The notes under the pieces: model-generated
What the model was told of the DNA's origin: nothing
What the model saw: the letters and a program-made list of their open reading frames with translations, nothing else
Databases searched by the model: none
In this document: positions 15,040 through 24,553 of the stretch, in pieces
Layout of the letters: each line of letters starts with the position of its first letter
How positions within the stretch are numbered: the stretch's first letter is position 1
Assembly: GCA_002411015.1 (NCBI GenBank)
Contig: DHPY01000035.1
Coordinates: 19,395 to 83,394 of the forward strand
DNA: 64,000 nt
Origin: Armatimonadetes bacterium UBA5352
Lineage (GTDB): Bacteria > Armatimonadota > Zipacnadia > Zipacnadales > UBA5352
Direction: 5' to 3'
Made by a program: the position numbers and the translations under genes

Positions 15040-17498
15040 AGCGTCTCGGCCGGAGCCTCCTCCTCCATCTCCGCGCCATCGTCATCTTGCGCGCAATCGT
15101 CGAGGTCGGCCTCCTCCGGCTCGTCGAGAGGCGGGCCCTGCTCGGCGGCCTCCTCGTAGTCGAGGTCATCCTCGCATTCGGAATCGTCTGCGTAGGGGGT
15201 GCCGGAGAGGTGGTCATGCATCGCGGCGGCGCCGAGCATCACCTCACGCGGCTTCGGGCCGACGTGCGGCCCCACAACGCCGCGCTGTTCCATCGCATCA
15301 ATGAGCCGCCCGGCGCGCGCGTAGCCGATCTTGAACCGCCGCTGCAGGCCCGAGACGGACGCCTCGCCCTCGCCGACCACGAACTCCACGGCCGCCTGGT
15401 AGAGCTTGTCGCTGACCTCGAGGTCGCCGGCGAAGTCCTCATCGTCGTCCTCGGGCGCCTGCGGGATGATCTCAAAGTCCGGCTCGCCCTGCGAGCAGAG
15501 GTACTCGACGAGGCGCTGGAGGTCGGCGCGCGGGATGAACGCGCCCTGCAGCCGCCGTGGCTGGTTGGCGTCGATTGGCGAGTAGAGCATGTCGCCGCGG
15601 CCGATCAGCCGCTCGGCGCCCATGCCGTCGAGGATCGTGCGCGAGTCGTGCTGCGAGGTGACTGAGAGCGCGATCCGTGACGGGATGTTCGCCTTGATCG
15701 TGCCGGTGATGACGTTGACCGACGGGCGCTGCGTGGCCAGTACGAGGTGGATGCCCACGGCGCGGGAGAGCTGCGCGAGGCGGCAGATCGAGTACTCGAA
15801 CTCCGCCCGCGACTGCATCATGAGGTCCGCAAGCTCGTCAATGATGATGACCACGCGGGCCATCGGCTCGAACTCCTGGTCGAGATGCTCCTTGGGCTGC
15901 GTGGCCAACTCGTTGTACTCGGTGATGTTGACAACGCCCTTGAGCGCGAACTGGTCGTAACGCTTGTCCATCTCCCGGATGACCTTGCGGAGGGCGTCGG
16001 CGGCCTCCTTGGGCGAGTAGACGACCGGAGCCATCAGGTGCGGAATGCCCTCGTAGAGGCGCAGTTCAACGCGCTTGGGGTCGACGAGGATGAACTTCAC
16101 CTGGTCGGGCCGCACACGCATCAGGATCGAGGTGATGATGCTGTGCAGGCAAACGCTCTTGCCGGAGTTCGTGGCGCCCGCGACCAGCAGGTGCGGCATC
16201 CGCTCGAGGTCCACGATCACCGGGTGCCCGGCGATGTCGCGCCCGAGGGCCGCCGCAAGGTACGATGAGTGGCTCTGCAGCTCAGGCGACCCGACGAGGC
16301 TGCGCAGGCTCACCACCGCGCGGTGCTGGTTCGGGACCTCAATGCCCACCGCGGATTTGCCCGGAATCGGCGCCTCGACGCGCACATCCACCGCCGCCAG
16401 CGCCATCGCGAGATCATCCGAGAGGTTCACGATCTTCCCCACGCGGATGCCGGGCGCAGGCTCGACCTCATAGCGCGTGATGACCGGCCCGCGCTCGTAC
16501 GCGACCACCTTCGCCTCCACCCCGAAGCTCTCCAGGGTGTCCTCGAGCTTGATGATGTTCTCAGTGGCCTCTTCGGCGGCGTGCGGGTCGGGGGCCGCGT
16601 CCTCGAGTTCGCCGAGGATGGTGATCGGCGGGAGCGAGTAGAGGTCGCTGTCGGCGATCAGCGCGGGCTGCCCGGAGTGGGCGGCGCTGCTCCCGCTCCC
16701 GGACGCGGAGCGCGGCTTCTTCCGCGCCGGGGCCTCGACTAGAACGGCAGGCGCGGTCGGATCGGTCACCGGCGGCTCGATCTGCTGCGGCATGGCGACG
16801 GCCGGCCTCGCACGCTCAAGGTCAAGCTCAACCACGGGCCCGCGATCAGGCCGCACCGGACGCCGCTCGCGCTTGCTGGGCTCGGGGCTCTCCTTGCGGG
16901 TGGTAGCCTGCCCGACGACCTCGCCGGCCTCAATCACGCCGTCGGCAAGCGTCCGCCAGCCGAAGCGGAAGACTCCGGCGGTGAGGCGGCCGATGCCCCT
17001 GATGAGCTGCTGCACTGAGGTCTGCGTGATGAGCACCAACGCCATGATCGCCGCGCCTGTGAGCACGATGTACGAGCCGACGTCGCCGAGGATCTTCAGC
17101 ATCGCGTGCGCGAAGCCGGCGCCGAGGTAGCCGCCGTTGATCGCGACCCACTCCGGGTCGAAGCGCGACTCCTCGGGCACCTGCATCGCGACCGCGGTCA
17201 GCACCACAATGAAGACGATGCCCGCACCCACGAGCGCGCGCGGGGCCGCCAGCTGCGGGCGCTCGAGCGCGAAGAGGACGCCGACCACGAAGAGGACCGC
17301 GGGCACCGCGAAGGCGCCCACGCCGAAGCTGAGGGTGAATGCATTGGAGAGCAGTCCGGGAAGGTAGCCACCACCTTCGGTGATGCCGCCCTGGCTGCTG
17401 TAGAGCAGGCTCGCGAACGTCAGCACCGCCCCTGTGATGAGAGCGATGGCGACGACATCGCGCCTGAGCTTGTGCGTGTCTTCCGACGCGCGGGCCAC
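15036..17498 (-). CDS. ftsK: DNA translocase FtsK
   Basis: Septum-anchored DNA pump that clears chromosomes from the division site, 820 residues. Four N-terminal membrane segments span about residues 13-180, followed by a Pro/Arg-rich linker. The motor has Walker A GATNSGKSV near residue 443 and Walker B VVIIIDELADLMM near 549. The C-terminal gamma winged helix is visible (LQRRFKIGYARAGRLIDAME), followed by an acidic tail. The start is a GTG at 17498 with GGAGG nine bases upstream. It is the first gene of a run continuing to the methyltransferase, rimO and the 603-residue protein. Confidence 0.95.
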   Translation of the reverse strand: MARASEDTHKLRRDVVAIALITGAVLTFASLLYSSQGGITEGGGYLPGLLSNAFTLSFGVGAFAVPAVLFVVGVLFALERPQLAAPRALVGAGIVFIVVLTAVAMQVPEESRFDPEWVAINGGYLGAGFAHAMLKILGDVGSYIVLTGAAIMALVLITQTSVQQLIRGIGRLTAGVFRFGWRTLADGVIEAGEVVGQATTRKESPEPSKRERRPVRPDRGPVVELDLERARPAVAMPQQIEPPVTDPTAPAVLVEAPARKKPRSASGSGSSAAHSGQPALIADSDLYSLPPITILGELEDAAPDPHAAEEATENIIKLEDTLESFGVEAKVVAYERGPVITRYEVEPAPGIRVGKIVNLSDDLAMALAAVDVRVEAPIPGKSAVGIEVPNQHRAVVSLRSLVGSPELQSHSSYLAAALGRDIAGHPVIVDLERMPHLLVAGATNSGKSVCLHSIITSILMRVRPDQVKFILVDPKRVELRLYEGIPHLMAPVVYSPKEAADALRKVIREMDKRYDQFALKGVVNITEYNELATQPKEHLDQEFEPMARVVIIIDELADLMMQSRAEFEYSICRLAQLSRAVGIHLVLATQRPSVNVITGTIKANIPSRIALSVTSQHDSRTILDGMGAERLIGRGDMLYSPIDANQPRRLQGAFIPRADLQRLVEYLCSQGEPDFEIIPQAPEDDDEDFAGDLEVSDKLYQAAVEFVVGEGEASVSGLQRRFKIGYARAGRLIDAMEQRGVVGPHVGPKPREVMLGAAAMHDHLSGTPYADDSECEDDLDYEEAAEQGPPLDEPEEADLDDCAQDDDGAEMEEEAPAETL

Positions 17499-17575
17499 AG
17501 GGTGTACCTCCGATCGCTGGGTCTGCTGAGTAGTAGTGCAATGAGACGCTGGAATGACCCTGTAGGTTGCCGGGT

Positions 17576-17581
17576 AGTATA
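17576..17581 (-). promoter_or_regulatory. Possible -10 element upstream of ftsK
   Basis: TATACT on the minus strand (17581-17576), about 78 bases before the ftsK GTG, matches five of six -10 positions. No good -35 is seen 16-18 bases upstream, so confidence is low. Confidence 0.35.
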
Positions 17582-17645
17582 GCACAAGCGCATCTGCGGC
17601 GAAAGTCAGCCACAGCCGCTCAGCCGCTCGCCCCCTGGAGGCGCG

Positions 17646-18725
17646 CTACCCCGTCAGACTCGCCACCATCTCCGAGACGTGCCGGACGCGCTCGATATCG
17701 CCCGGCGGCGAGATCTCGTCGGAGATACCGAGGATCAGCCGCGGCGCCTGCAGCTCAAGCAGCTTCTCCACGCACTCCTCGAGGTCGCTCAGCGTGAAGC
17801 TCGGCAGGAAGAACAGGCACGGGATACCATCGAGCATGATCTTCCCGGCCATCGCCTCGCACAGCTCCTCCAGCTCGACATCGCCCTGCGGCAGTGGCGT
17901 CGGAGCCTCGATTCCGTGTTGCGGGAGCTTCGCCAGATACGGCAGCAGCGGCCTCAGCGCCCCATCCATGTGGATGTGCGTGAACTTCCCGGCGCCGTGA
18001 AGCTGCTCGCAGCGGCGCTCGTAGATCGGCATCAGGTAGCGCTCGAAGAGCGGCGGGGGCGTCAGCCACGCATCGATGTTGTCGCCGAAGTTTATGATGC
18101 GGGTGGGGCTCTCGCAGAGAGCCTCGAAGAGCTGGTCATCGCAGCGCTCGATGTGCTCCATGAACTGCTCCATCCGCTCGCGGTGGTCGTGGAGCAGGTA
18201 GATCGTGCGCTCGAAGCCGATGAACTGCACGATCAGGCGCATCAGCGGAGTGCGGTTGAAGTAGAACTGGCAGACGCCGCGGTCGCCGAGACGGGCCTCA
18301 ATGGCCTCATACTGCGCCATGTCGAAGCGCACGCGCTGATCCGAGAGGAAGTACTCCATCACCGGGATGTCCTCAAGCCGCTCCACCGGATACTTGGAGT
18401 AGTGCGCGGATGTCCCCTCCTCTCCGTAGCGGATGACGTCACTGAGCGTGCCGATCGGCGTCTCATACCAGGTGGTGCGGCCGTGCGCGTCGCCCTCTGT
18501 CCGGAGCGAGCACTTCTCCTGCTCGTAGACCAGCGGGCGTCCGGCGTAGCGCACCGAGCAGCCGAGGTCATCGTAAAGCTCGATCAGCTCCATCTCCCGG
18601 TAGCGATCGGGCAGCGTGCCGGTATGGCGGTGATAGCCGTACCAGTGCTCCAGCCGCGGCTGTCAGGCGATGCGGTCAGTCGGCTCTCCGGCGTATGTGC
18701 TGAGAATGCGCTCGCGGTCGGTCAT
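17646..18725 (-). pseudogene. URO-D-like (uroporphyrinogen decarboxylase family) protein interrupted by an in-frame TGA
   Basis: Reading from the ATG at 18725 (GGAG seven bases upstream) gives MTDRERILSTYAGEPTDRIA, then TGA at 18665-18663, then in the same frame QPRLEHWYGYHRHTG and about 335 more residues to a normal stop. The total of 359 codons is normal for the family. The members I know have Trp at the interrupted position (DRIPWQPR-type), so TGG appears to have become TGA. Such proteins are usually corrinoid or cofactor methyltransferases related to HemE and MtbA rather than true decarboxylases. TGA is a genuine stop elsewhere in the window, so this is either a nonsense mutation, a sequencing error or a readthrough site. 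A truncated product could start at the Met codon at 18593. Confidence 0.75.
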
Positions 18726-18927
18726 CGGCGCTCCCTCGGCTAGCTGGATGGTGGTTGGGCGAAGTTCCCGCAAGAGCGGCGGCGCACCTCTGCAACTGTG
18801 GCTTGCCGGGGCAGGTATCGGGAGGTGACACGCGGAATAGCCGGGACGCCGGTGGCCGAGACAAGGCCTCCGACTACGATGCGGTAAGCGGTGCCTGCAG
18901 GCGCCTAAAGACATGAGGAGGCTCATG

Positions 18928-19971
18928 ATGCGCGACAAGCTACGTGTAGGAATCGTCGGGACCGGCGGGATCGCTCGAGGCAACCACATTCCGGCGTGGA
19001 TGGCCTCGCCGGATGCGGAGATCGTGGCGATCTGTGACATTGACCCGAAGGCGGCGGCCCTCGGCGCAGAACTGACCAAGGTCGAGAAGTCCAAAGTCTA
19101 CGAGGACTACGAGAAGATGTACGAGGCCGAGGACCTTGACGTGGTGGACGTGTGCACGCCCAACTGCGTCCACATGCCGCCGACCGTCGCCGCGCTGGAG
19201 GCAGGCTACCACGTCTTCGTGGAGAAGCCGGTCGCGACCTCAGCCGACGAGGTCCGCAAGATGATCGCGGCCCGGGACAAGTCGCAGAAGCTCCTGTGCG
19301 TCACGCAGAACATGCGCTTCTCAGACGAGGCCATCGCCGCCAAGCGCTTCGTGGATGCCGGCGGCATCGGCGAGATCTACTGGGCGAAGGCCGAGTACCT
19401 CCGCGCGCGCGGCGTGCCCGCGTGGGGCGCGTTTATTGACGCGGAGAAGTCCGCGGGCGGCCCGTGCTACGACATCGGCGTCCACGTGCTCGACCTCACC
19501 CTGCACTTCATGGGCTTCCCCGAGCCGGTCTCGGTCAGCGCCAACACCTGGCTGGAGATCGCGAACAAGCCGTCCGTCATGGCGCACTCGCCGAAGAAGT
19601 ACACGGTGCCCGAGGAGCTTGCGGCCGGCTTCATCCGCTTCGCCAACGGCTCCTGCATCTCCCTGGCCGCAAGCTGGGCGCTCAATGCGACCGGAAACCA
19701 GAACAACGTGTCAGTCTACGGCACCCTCGGTGGCGTGCAGATGTGGCCGTTCACGCTGGTCAAGGAAGAGTATGGGATGATGCTCAACTGCACCCCGCAG
19801 TCTCTCGGCAAGAAGGGCCTCGGCGGGCATGCGGAGGAGATCAAGCAGTTCGTCAACGCCATCTTGCATGGCGGCAAGGTGCCGGTTCCGCCGGAGCAGT
19901 CGCTGATCACGCAGCGCATCCTGGACGGGATCTACAAGTCCGGCCAGGAGGGTAAGGAGATCATCCTGTAG
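18928..19971 (+). CDS. Gfo/Idh/MocA family oxidoreductase
   Basis: NAD(P)-dependent sugar or cyclitol dehydrogenase, 347 residues. The Rossmann fold begins LRVGIVGTGGIARGNHIPAW; the catalytic-lysine motif is HVFVEKPVATSADEV; the second domain has PCYDIGVHVLDLTLHFMG with the conserved Asp and His. The substrate is unknown. The ATG at 18928 is six bases after AGGAGG; in-frame ATGs at 18913 and 18925 are less well placed. It is transcribed divergently from the URO-D-like gene. Two other members of this family lie at 28845 and 31522. Confidence 0.9.
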   Translation: MRDKLRVGIVGTGGIARGNHIPAWMASPDAEIVAICDIDPKAAALGAELTKVEKSKVYEDYEKMYEAEDLDVVDVCTPNCVHMPPTVAALEAGYHVFVEKPVATSADEVRKMIAARDKSQKLLCVTQNMRFSDEAIAAKRFVDAGGIGEIYWAKAEYLRARGVPAWGAFIDAEKSAGGPCYDIGVHVLDLTLHFMGFPEPVSVSANTWLEIANKPSVMAHSPKKYTVPEELAAGFIRFANGSCISLAASWALNATGNQNNVSVYGTLGGVQMWPFTLVKEEYGMMLNCTPQSLGKKGLGGHAEEIKQFVNAILHGGKVPVPPEQSLITQRILDGIYKSGQEGKEIIL

Positions 19972-20000
19972 CGAGGCTGGCTAACACGGGTCCGGCCGCG

Positions 20001-20309
20001 TCACTTCCGCAGGCCGAGGAAGAAGCCTGCGGCAAAGCCGCCGCCGAATGGCAGGTTGTAGGTCAGGATGGTCCACAGACGCGCGGTGGCCGTACTGGCG
20101 GCGTCGGCGCCCGGGCCCATGATGAACTCGCCGATCACGTCCCAGTTCCACTGGGCGAGGCCGTAGTAGGCGAGAAGCTGCATCAGGATGAACAGCACAC
20201 CCAGCAGGCAGCCGGCCATGCGGCTCATGGTCTTCACCGCGTGGCCGGCGAAATACCCGAGCAGCCCGCCCACTCCGAGTGTGCTGAGAACGACTGTGAA
20301 CGGCGTCAT
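20001..20309 (-). CDS. FUN14 family small membrane protein
   Basis: A 102-residue integral membrane protein with the FUN14 pattern: a glycine-rich first helix (TLGVGGLLGYFAGHAVK), a middle helix (GCLLGVLFILMQLLAYYG) and the C-terminal PFGGGFAAGFFLGLRK. FUN14 proteins are known from mitochondria and many bacteria; the bacterial function is unknown. The ATG at 20309 has an AGGAGGG-type site upstream. It is divergent from the GGDEF gene, with only 55 bases between the starts. Confidence 0.85.
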   Translation of the reverse strand: MTPFTVVLSTLGVGGLLGYFAGHAVKTMSRMAGCLLGVLFILMQLLAYYGLAQWNWDVIGEFIMGPGADAASTATARLWTILTYNLPFGGGFAAGFFLGLRK

Positions 20310-20364
20310 GTCGGCCCTCCTGCGCGCCTGGCGTCGGACCAAATGTTAAACCGGGGCGGGAGAG

Positions 20365-21285
20365 ATGTCAACGAACGCCGAATCAGGGAACTGCGCCGGG
20401 GAGCGCACTGCGCTGCCACCCGAGTGGGAGGCGCGGCCGGGCTACGAACTGCTCCGCGCGGCCGTCTACGCGCCGCCTGAGCGCCACGAGTGGATCGAGC
20501 GTGCACTCAGCAGCCACGTCAGCGAGATCGCGTTCGTCCGCTCGCTGGAGGAGCTTGCGGACGCGGACGCGGATCTGATGCTGCTCACGCATGAGGCGCT
20601 CGCGGCGGGGCCGGAGCAATTGCGCCTGGAGACCACGCGTGGCTGGCGGGAGGAGCCGGGGCCGCTCTGGGTGATCATTGACGCGCCGGACCGCGCGCGC
20701 GTGACATACCAGGTCATCGGCGCGGATATCGCGGCTGACTTCGGCATCGCGGCCTGCGAACTGAGCGCGCGGCTGCATGCGCTCATCCGGCGGGCGCAGA
20801 CGGAGCGCGATCGCAGCCCGCTGACGGGCCTGCCCGGGAGCATCTGGCTGCGGCGCTACATCGAAACGAAGCTGAGCAGCGGCGAGACGGTCGGCCTCGT
20901 CTCCGCGGATATCGACGATTTCAAGGCGCATAACGACCGCTGCGGCAGCCTGGCCGGCGACGATCTGATCGTGCTGCTGGCCAAGGTGCTGCGCGAGGAG
21001 GCGGGCGCATCCGGCGGCTTCCTCGCACATGTAGGCGGCGATGACTTCTGCGTGGTCTGCTCGCGGAGGCAGGCTGAGCGGCTTGCGCGGGCAGTTGAGG
21101 CGAGCTTTGAGCGCGCGGCGGCGGACCTGGCGCTTGAGCCGCGGCCGGTGGTGACGGTGGTGAGCACGAGCCTCTCGCCGAACGAGAGCGACAGTGTGCA
21201 CCGCGCCTTCGAGCGCCTGGCGACACTGCGGCAGGCGGAGAGAAGAGGGCGAGATAGAGGCTTGGATGGACGGACAACACGATGA
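20365..21285 (+). CDS. GGDEF domain protein (putative diguanylate cyclase)
   Basis: A 306-residue cytoplasmic protein. Residues about 1-140 are of unknown type, perhaps a degenerate receiver. The C-terminal GGDEF domain has SPLTGLPGSIWL, the metal/substrate block LVSADIDDFKAHND and the active-site loop GGDDF in place of GGDEF/GGEEF. GGDDF is conservative and may still make cyclic di-GMP. No EAL domain or RxxD inhibitory site is obvious. Its stop overlaps the next gene start (ATGA), coupling it to the YgiT-type gene and probably to the response regulator at 21562. Confidence 0.8.
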   Translation: MSTNAESGNCAGERTALPPEWEARPGYELLRAAVYAPPERHEWIERALSSHVSEIAFVRSLEELADADADLMLLTHEALAAGPEQLRLETTRGWREEPGPLWVIIDAPDRARVTYQVIGADIAADFGIAACELSARLHALIRRAQTERDRSPLTGLPGSIWLRRYIETKLSSGETVGLVSADIDDFKAHNDRCGSLAGDDLIVLLAKVLREEAGASGGFLAHVGGDDFCVVCSRRQAERLARAVEASFERAAADLALEPRPVVTVVSTSLSPNESDSVHRAFERLATLRQAERRGRDRGLDGRTTR

Positions 21286-21515
21286 AGCCGACTGATCCCG
21301 CGTCATGCCCACTCTGCGGTGGGCGCCAGGAGAGTGGAACCACTACGTTCACTGCGGAGCTGGGATTCGGGGTCGTTGTGATCCGGAACGTACCGGCCAG
21401 AATCTGCCAGCAGTGTGGCGAGGCCTGGATCGACGATGCAGTAGCCGAAGCACTGGAGCGTCGCGTGAATGACGCCCGCGTTCAGCGACAGCAGGTAGCC
21501 GTGTTCGCCATGTGA
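21282..21515 (+). CDS. YgiT-type zinc finger protein (MqsA N-terminal-like)
   Basis: A 77-residue protein with two CxxC zinc knuckles, CPLCGG and CQQCGE, matching the YgiT-type zinc finger seen at the N-terminus of MqsA-family antitoxins. It has the typical RNVPARICQQCGEAW block but no HTH domain after it. Relatives often pair with a small upstream toxin; the upstream gene here is a GGDEF protein, so no toxin partner is evident. The start overlaps the GGDEF stop by four bases. Confidence 0.8.
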   Translation: MKPTDPASCPLCGGRQESGTTTFTAELGFGVVVIRNVPARICQQCGEAWIDDAVAEALERRVNDARVQRQQVAVFAM

Positions 21516-21561
21516 GATCACCAGCGTGAGCAGGACCTTTTGAGGATGCGAGGGGAGTGCG

Positions 21562-21960
21562 ATGGGTAAGAGCATACTTCTGGTGGATGACGAACGCGAC
21601 CTCGTCTTCTACACCAAGCTCTTCCTCGAGGAGAAGGGCTACGAGGTCACGGAGGCATACGACGGCCAGCAGGCTCTGGAGGTGCTGGAGACCTTCCGGC
21701 CAGACCTCGTGCTGCTTGATGTCACCATGCCGCGGCTGAACGGCTGGGATGTGCTCAAGCGCATGCAGGAGGACCCGGAGAAGGTGGACATCCCGGTGCT
21801 GATGCTCACCGCCCGCAGCGAGGACGCCGACAAAGCCCGCGGCTGGGAGCTTGGCGTCACGTGGTACCAGACGAAGCCCTTCGAGCTGGACGAGCTTGCG
21901 ATGGTCATTGAGCGGATACTTGCCACAACTGACGAGGACTGGGGTGAGGGCAAGGCGTAG
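21562..21960 (+). CDS. Single-domain response regulator
   Basis: A 132-residue stand-alone receiver. Acidic pair D9/D10, phospho-acceptor D53 in LLDVTMP, T83 in MLTAR and K105 in YQTKPFELD are intact. The ATG follows GAGGGGAG. It resembles the receiver at 5529, sharing the RGW--GV segment between strands 4 and 5, so the two are probably paralogs. It sits downstream of GGDEF and YgiT-type genes with no kinase adjacent, and could regulate the cyclase through protein contact. Confidence 0.9.
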   Translation: MGKSILLVDDERDLVFYTKLFLEEKGYEVTEAYDGQQALEVLETFRPDLVLLDVTMPRLNGWDVLKRMQEDPEKVDIPVLMLTARSEDADKARGWELGVTWYQTKPFELDELAMVIERILATTDEDWGEGKA

Positions 21961-21992
21961 TGCGGCAGCGTCCGCCACGCCGGCCGATACTG

Positions 21993-24440
21993 ATGCGTCA
22001 ACTCATGCTTTTCGCAGCACTTATATCATGCATCTCCTGCGCGCAGGTGCAGGCAGTGGACCTCGCCCGCAATGGCGAGGCGCTCGTGCCCATCATCAGC
22101 GATGGCTCCGAGGGCATCGAGGCAGCGGTCGCCGACCTGAAGAGCTACCTTGACGCAGCCACCGGCGGCGAGTTCGCGCTGCTGGGGCCCGACGATGCGC
22201 ACGAGGGGCCCGCGATCTACGTCGGCCCCACGCACTACCTCCCGCGCGAGACCGATGCCACCCGCAGTCGCTGGATGCTCAGCCAGATCGTGCAGATCCA
22301 GACGCGCGATGGCTCGCTCTACATCACCGGCGGCGGCGTGGACGGCTCTGTCTTCGCCGTCTACGCATTCCTCGAGGACCTCTGCGGCTTCCGCTTCTTC
22401 CACCCCGGCGAGCTTGGCACGCACGTCCCGGAGTTGCCAGACCTCAGCTTCAACGAGCTTGCGGTGCGGCAGGTGCCGAGCTTCGTCTACCGGCGGATGT
22501 GGCCAAGCGCGCAGATCCCGGATCGGCGGATGTACCGCGAGTGGGAGACGTGGATGCGCAGGGGCCGCCAGGGCGGCCCCTCGATGGCGATGGGGCACAA
22601 CCTCTTCCGGATCGTGCCCCCGGAGCTATACCCCGAGCACCCTGAGTTCTTCCCGGAGTTCGCGGGCGTGCGGCTCGACGCGCGCGGTGGCGCGCAGTGG
22701 CAGCCCGAACTGACCGCGCCAGGCGTCATTGAGCGCGCCGCCGAGCAGGCCATCGCGGCCTTCGAGGCAGACCCGAACCGGCATTCGTTCTCGCTCAGCA
22801 TGAACGACAGCGATGGCTGGAGCGAATCGCCGGAGGCGCTGGCGGAGGATCCGCCGGAGTTCCGCGGCGTGCAGGACCGCGGCAAGGCCCGGCGCATGAT
22901 CGTCTTCGCGAACGCGGTGGCGGAGCGCACCGCGGCGCGGTTCCCCGACCGCTACCTCATGTTCTACGCCTACAAGAGCACCCTCGAGCCGCCGAGCGAG
23001 CCGATGGTGCACCCGAATGTCATCCCGGCGATCGCGCACTGGGGCATCGCGGGTGACTCGTTCCATCCGATCGTCGCGCCCGAGAACATCAGCCCGGCCA
23101 ACGCGCTCTTCCGGCGCGCCATTGACGGCTGGGACCGCATCGCCGGGCCACTGGTCGCCCGCGAGTACTGGACCGCTCCCTACGCCGACCCGCTGCTGAA
23201 GGCCGGGATTACGCCGATCCTCTTCGAGGACATCCCGTACTACTACCAGCACGGCTTCATCGGCTGCAACTCCGAGGCCAACATCGACTGGGGCAACCTC
23301 GCGCTGAATCACTACGTCGCCGCGCGACTGATGTGGAACGTCGAATGCACCGCAACCGATCTGCTCGACGACTACTTCAGCACCTACTACGGGCGCGCCG
23401 CTGAGCCGATGCGGCAGTACTTCACGCGCATCTGGGAGGTCGCGTACCGCCACCACCTGCCGGAGGAGATCGCGGTGCCGCTGTCTGAGGAGGACATCGT
23501 CTACCTCGACGAGCGCCTGCAGGAGGCGAAGACCCTCGCCGCCGCCGATGAACTGCGCGCGAGGCGCGTCGAGATGACGCGCGACTTCCTCGATGCGTGG
23601 CGGATGCGCCGCGAGCTTGGCACCGCCTCGACGGCCCAGCAGATCGGCGCCTACATCGAGCATCTCGACACGCTTGCCGCGAAGCAGACGGACGCGATCG
23701 TGGTCCGGGGCTGGCAGCAGGAGTTCATGGCCGCGATCCCCGAGGCCACGGCATACGAGGGACCGGCGCTGGTCCGGGCGCTGCCCGATGAGCCGATCGA
23801 GCCTGTGGAGCCGCAGCCGCTGATCTACCGGCCATCCGGCACCTGGCTCGTGCTCGTGGGCGAGGACCGCCGCATCGAGGCCACCGGCATTGGCGTGCAG
23901 GTCGGCCCGCGCTATACGCAGCGGCCATCGTGGCACGTTGTCTCGGCCGCGGGCGAGTCGATCGCTTCCGGCCACGTGCCGCTGCCCGGCGAGGCCAGGT
24001 TCGAGGTCGAGGTGCCCGCGCCGGGCCTCTACCAGATCATGATGAACGCCGGGCGCAACGGCTGCGGGATGGTCGTGCACAACTGCCCGTCGGTGATGAC
24101 CGGCCCGGGTATGAAGCTCTGCGAGCGCCCCGGCACCATGTACTTCTGGGTGCCGGAGGACTGCGAGCGGTTCACGATCACCCTCTTCGCGGGCGAGGGT
24201 GAGAGCGCCGCGATGAGCATCTTCCGCCCGTCAGGCGAGCTTGCGTTCAGCGGAGATACGCTCGCTGGCGACGCCGTCCCGGCGGCCATCGAGACCGGCC
24301 CGGCCGAGCGCGGACAGGCGTGGCGGATCGAGATCAGTGAGGCGCCACGGGGGATGATGGAAGACTTCTCGCTGCTGCTGAGCGATGAACTGCCGCCGTA
24401 TCTGGCGACATCGCCGGGGGCGCTGCTGAGGCCGGAGTAG
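21993..24440 (+). CDS. Exported DUF4838 domain protein, glycoside-hydrolase-like
   Basis: A large protein of 815 residues with an N-terminal signal sequence (MRQLMLFAALISCISCAQVQA); LISC could be a lipobox. An alpha-glucuronidase-like N-terminal domain seems to come first (LDAATGGEFALLGP), then the DUF4838 region containing MWPSAQIPDRRMYREWETW and FSLSMNDSDGW, and a C-terminal beta-rich part of unknown role. DUF4838 proteins are common in polysaccharide-degrading bacteria; the enzymatic activity is not established. The ATG at 21993 is chosen for the signal peptide; a GTG at 21960 overlapping the previous stop is possible. The ribosome binding site is poor. Confidence 0.8.
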   Translation: MRQLMLFAALISCISCAQVQAVDLARNGEALVPIISDGSEGIEAAVADLKSYLDAATGGEFALLGPDDAHEGPAIYVGPTHYLPRETDATRSRWMLSQIVQIQTRDGSLYITGGGVDGSVFAVYAFLEDLCGFRFFHPGELGTHVPELPDLSFNELAVRQVPSFVYRRMWPSAQIPDRRMYREWETWMRRGRQGGPSMAMGHNLFRIVPPELYPEHPEFFPEFAGVRLDARGGAQWQPELTAPGVIERAAEQAIAAFEADPNRHSFSLSMNDSDGWSESPEALAEDPPEFRGVQDRGKARRMIVFANAVAERTAARFPDRYLMFYAYKSTLEPPSEPMVHPNVIPAIAHWGIAGDSFHPIVAPENISPANALFRRAIDGWDRIAGPLVAREYWTAPYADPLLKAGITPILFEDIPYYYQHGFIGCNSEANIDWGNLALNHYVAARLMWNVECTATDLLDDYFSTYYGRAAEPMRQYFTRIWEVAYRHHLPEEIAVPLSEEDIVYLDERLQEAKTLAAADELRARRVEMTRDFLDAWRMRRELGTASTAQQIGAYIEHLDTLAAKQTDAIVVRGWQQEFMAAIPEATAYEGPALVRALPDEPIEPVEPQPLIYRPSGTWLVLVGEDRRIEATGIGVQVGPRYTQRPSWHVVSAAGESIASGHVPLPGEARFEVEVPAPGLYQIMMNAGRNGCGMVVHNCPSVMTGPGMKLCERPGTMYFWVPEDCERFTITLFAGEGESAAMSIFRPSGELAFSGDTLAGDAVPAAIETGPAERGQAWRIEISEAPRGMMEDFSLLLSDELPPYLATSPGALLRPE

Positions 24441-24450
24441 CCAAACGACG

Positions 24451-24523
24451 GCCCCTCCCCCCGGCCCCCTCCCCCTTGCGCGCAAACGACAGCGCGCTGG
24501 CGGGAGAGGGGGAGGAACGACTG
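24451..24523 (+). repeat. Left arm of ~73-bp inverted repeat flanking the DUF559 gene
   Basis: GC-rich element reading GCCCCTCCCCCCGGCCCCCT, then a GCGCGC core with AAACGAC in the loop, then GGCGGGAGAGGGGGAGGAAC and GACTG. It is nearly identical, inverted, to 24943-25017; only two substitutions occur over the first ~57 bases of the alignment. A related third copy lies inside uvrA at 47004-47069. Confidence 0.9.
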
Positions 24524-24553
24524 TCAGCCGGCAGCACGGGAGGGGAGCCGCCG

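Noticed and set aside
18663..18665. Selenocysteine or global TGA reassignment as explanation of the in-frame TGA
   Set aside because: The position is expected to be Trp rather than Cys/Sec, no typical SECIS is evident, and TGA terminates many genes in the window.
21282..21515. Toxin-antitoxin pair
   Set aside because: Neither neighbour resembles a toxin; upstream is a GGDEF protein and downstream a response regulator.
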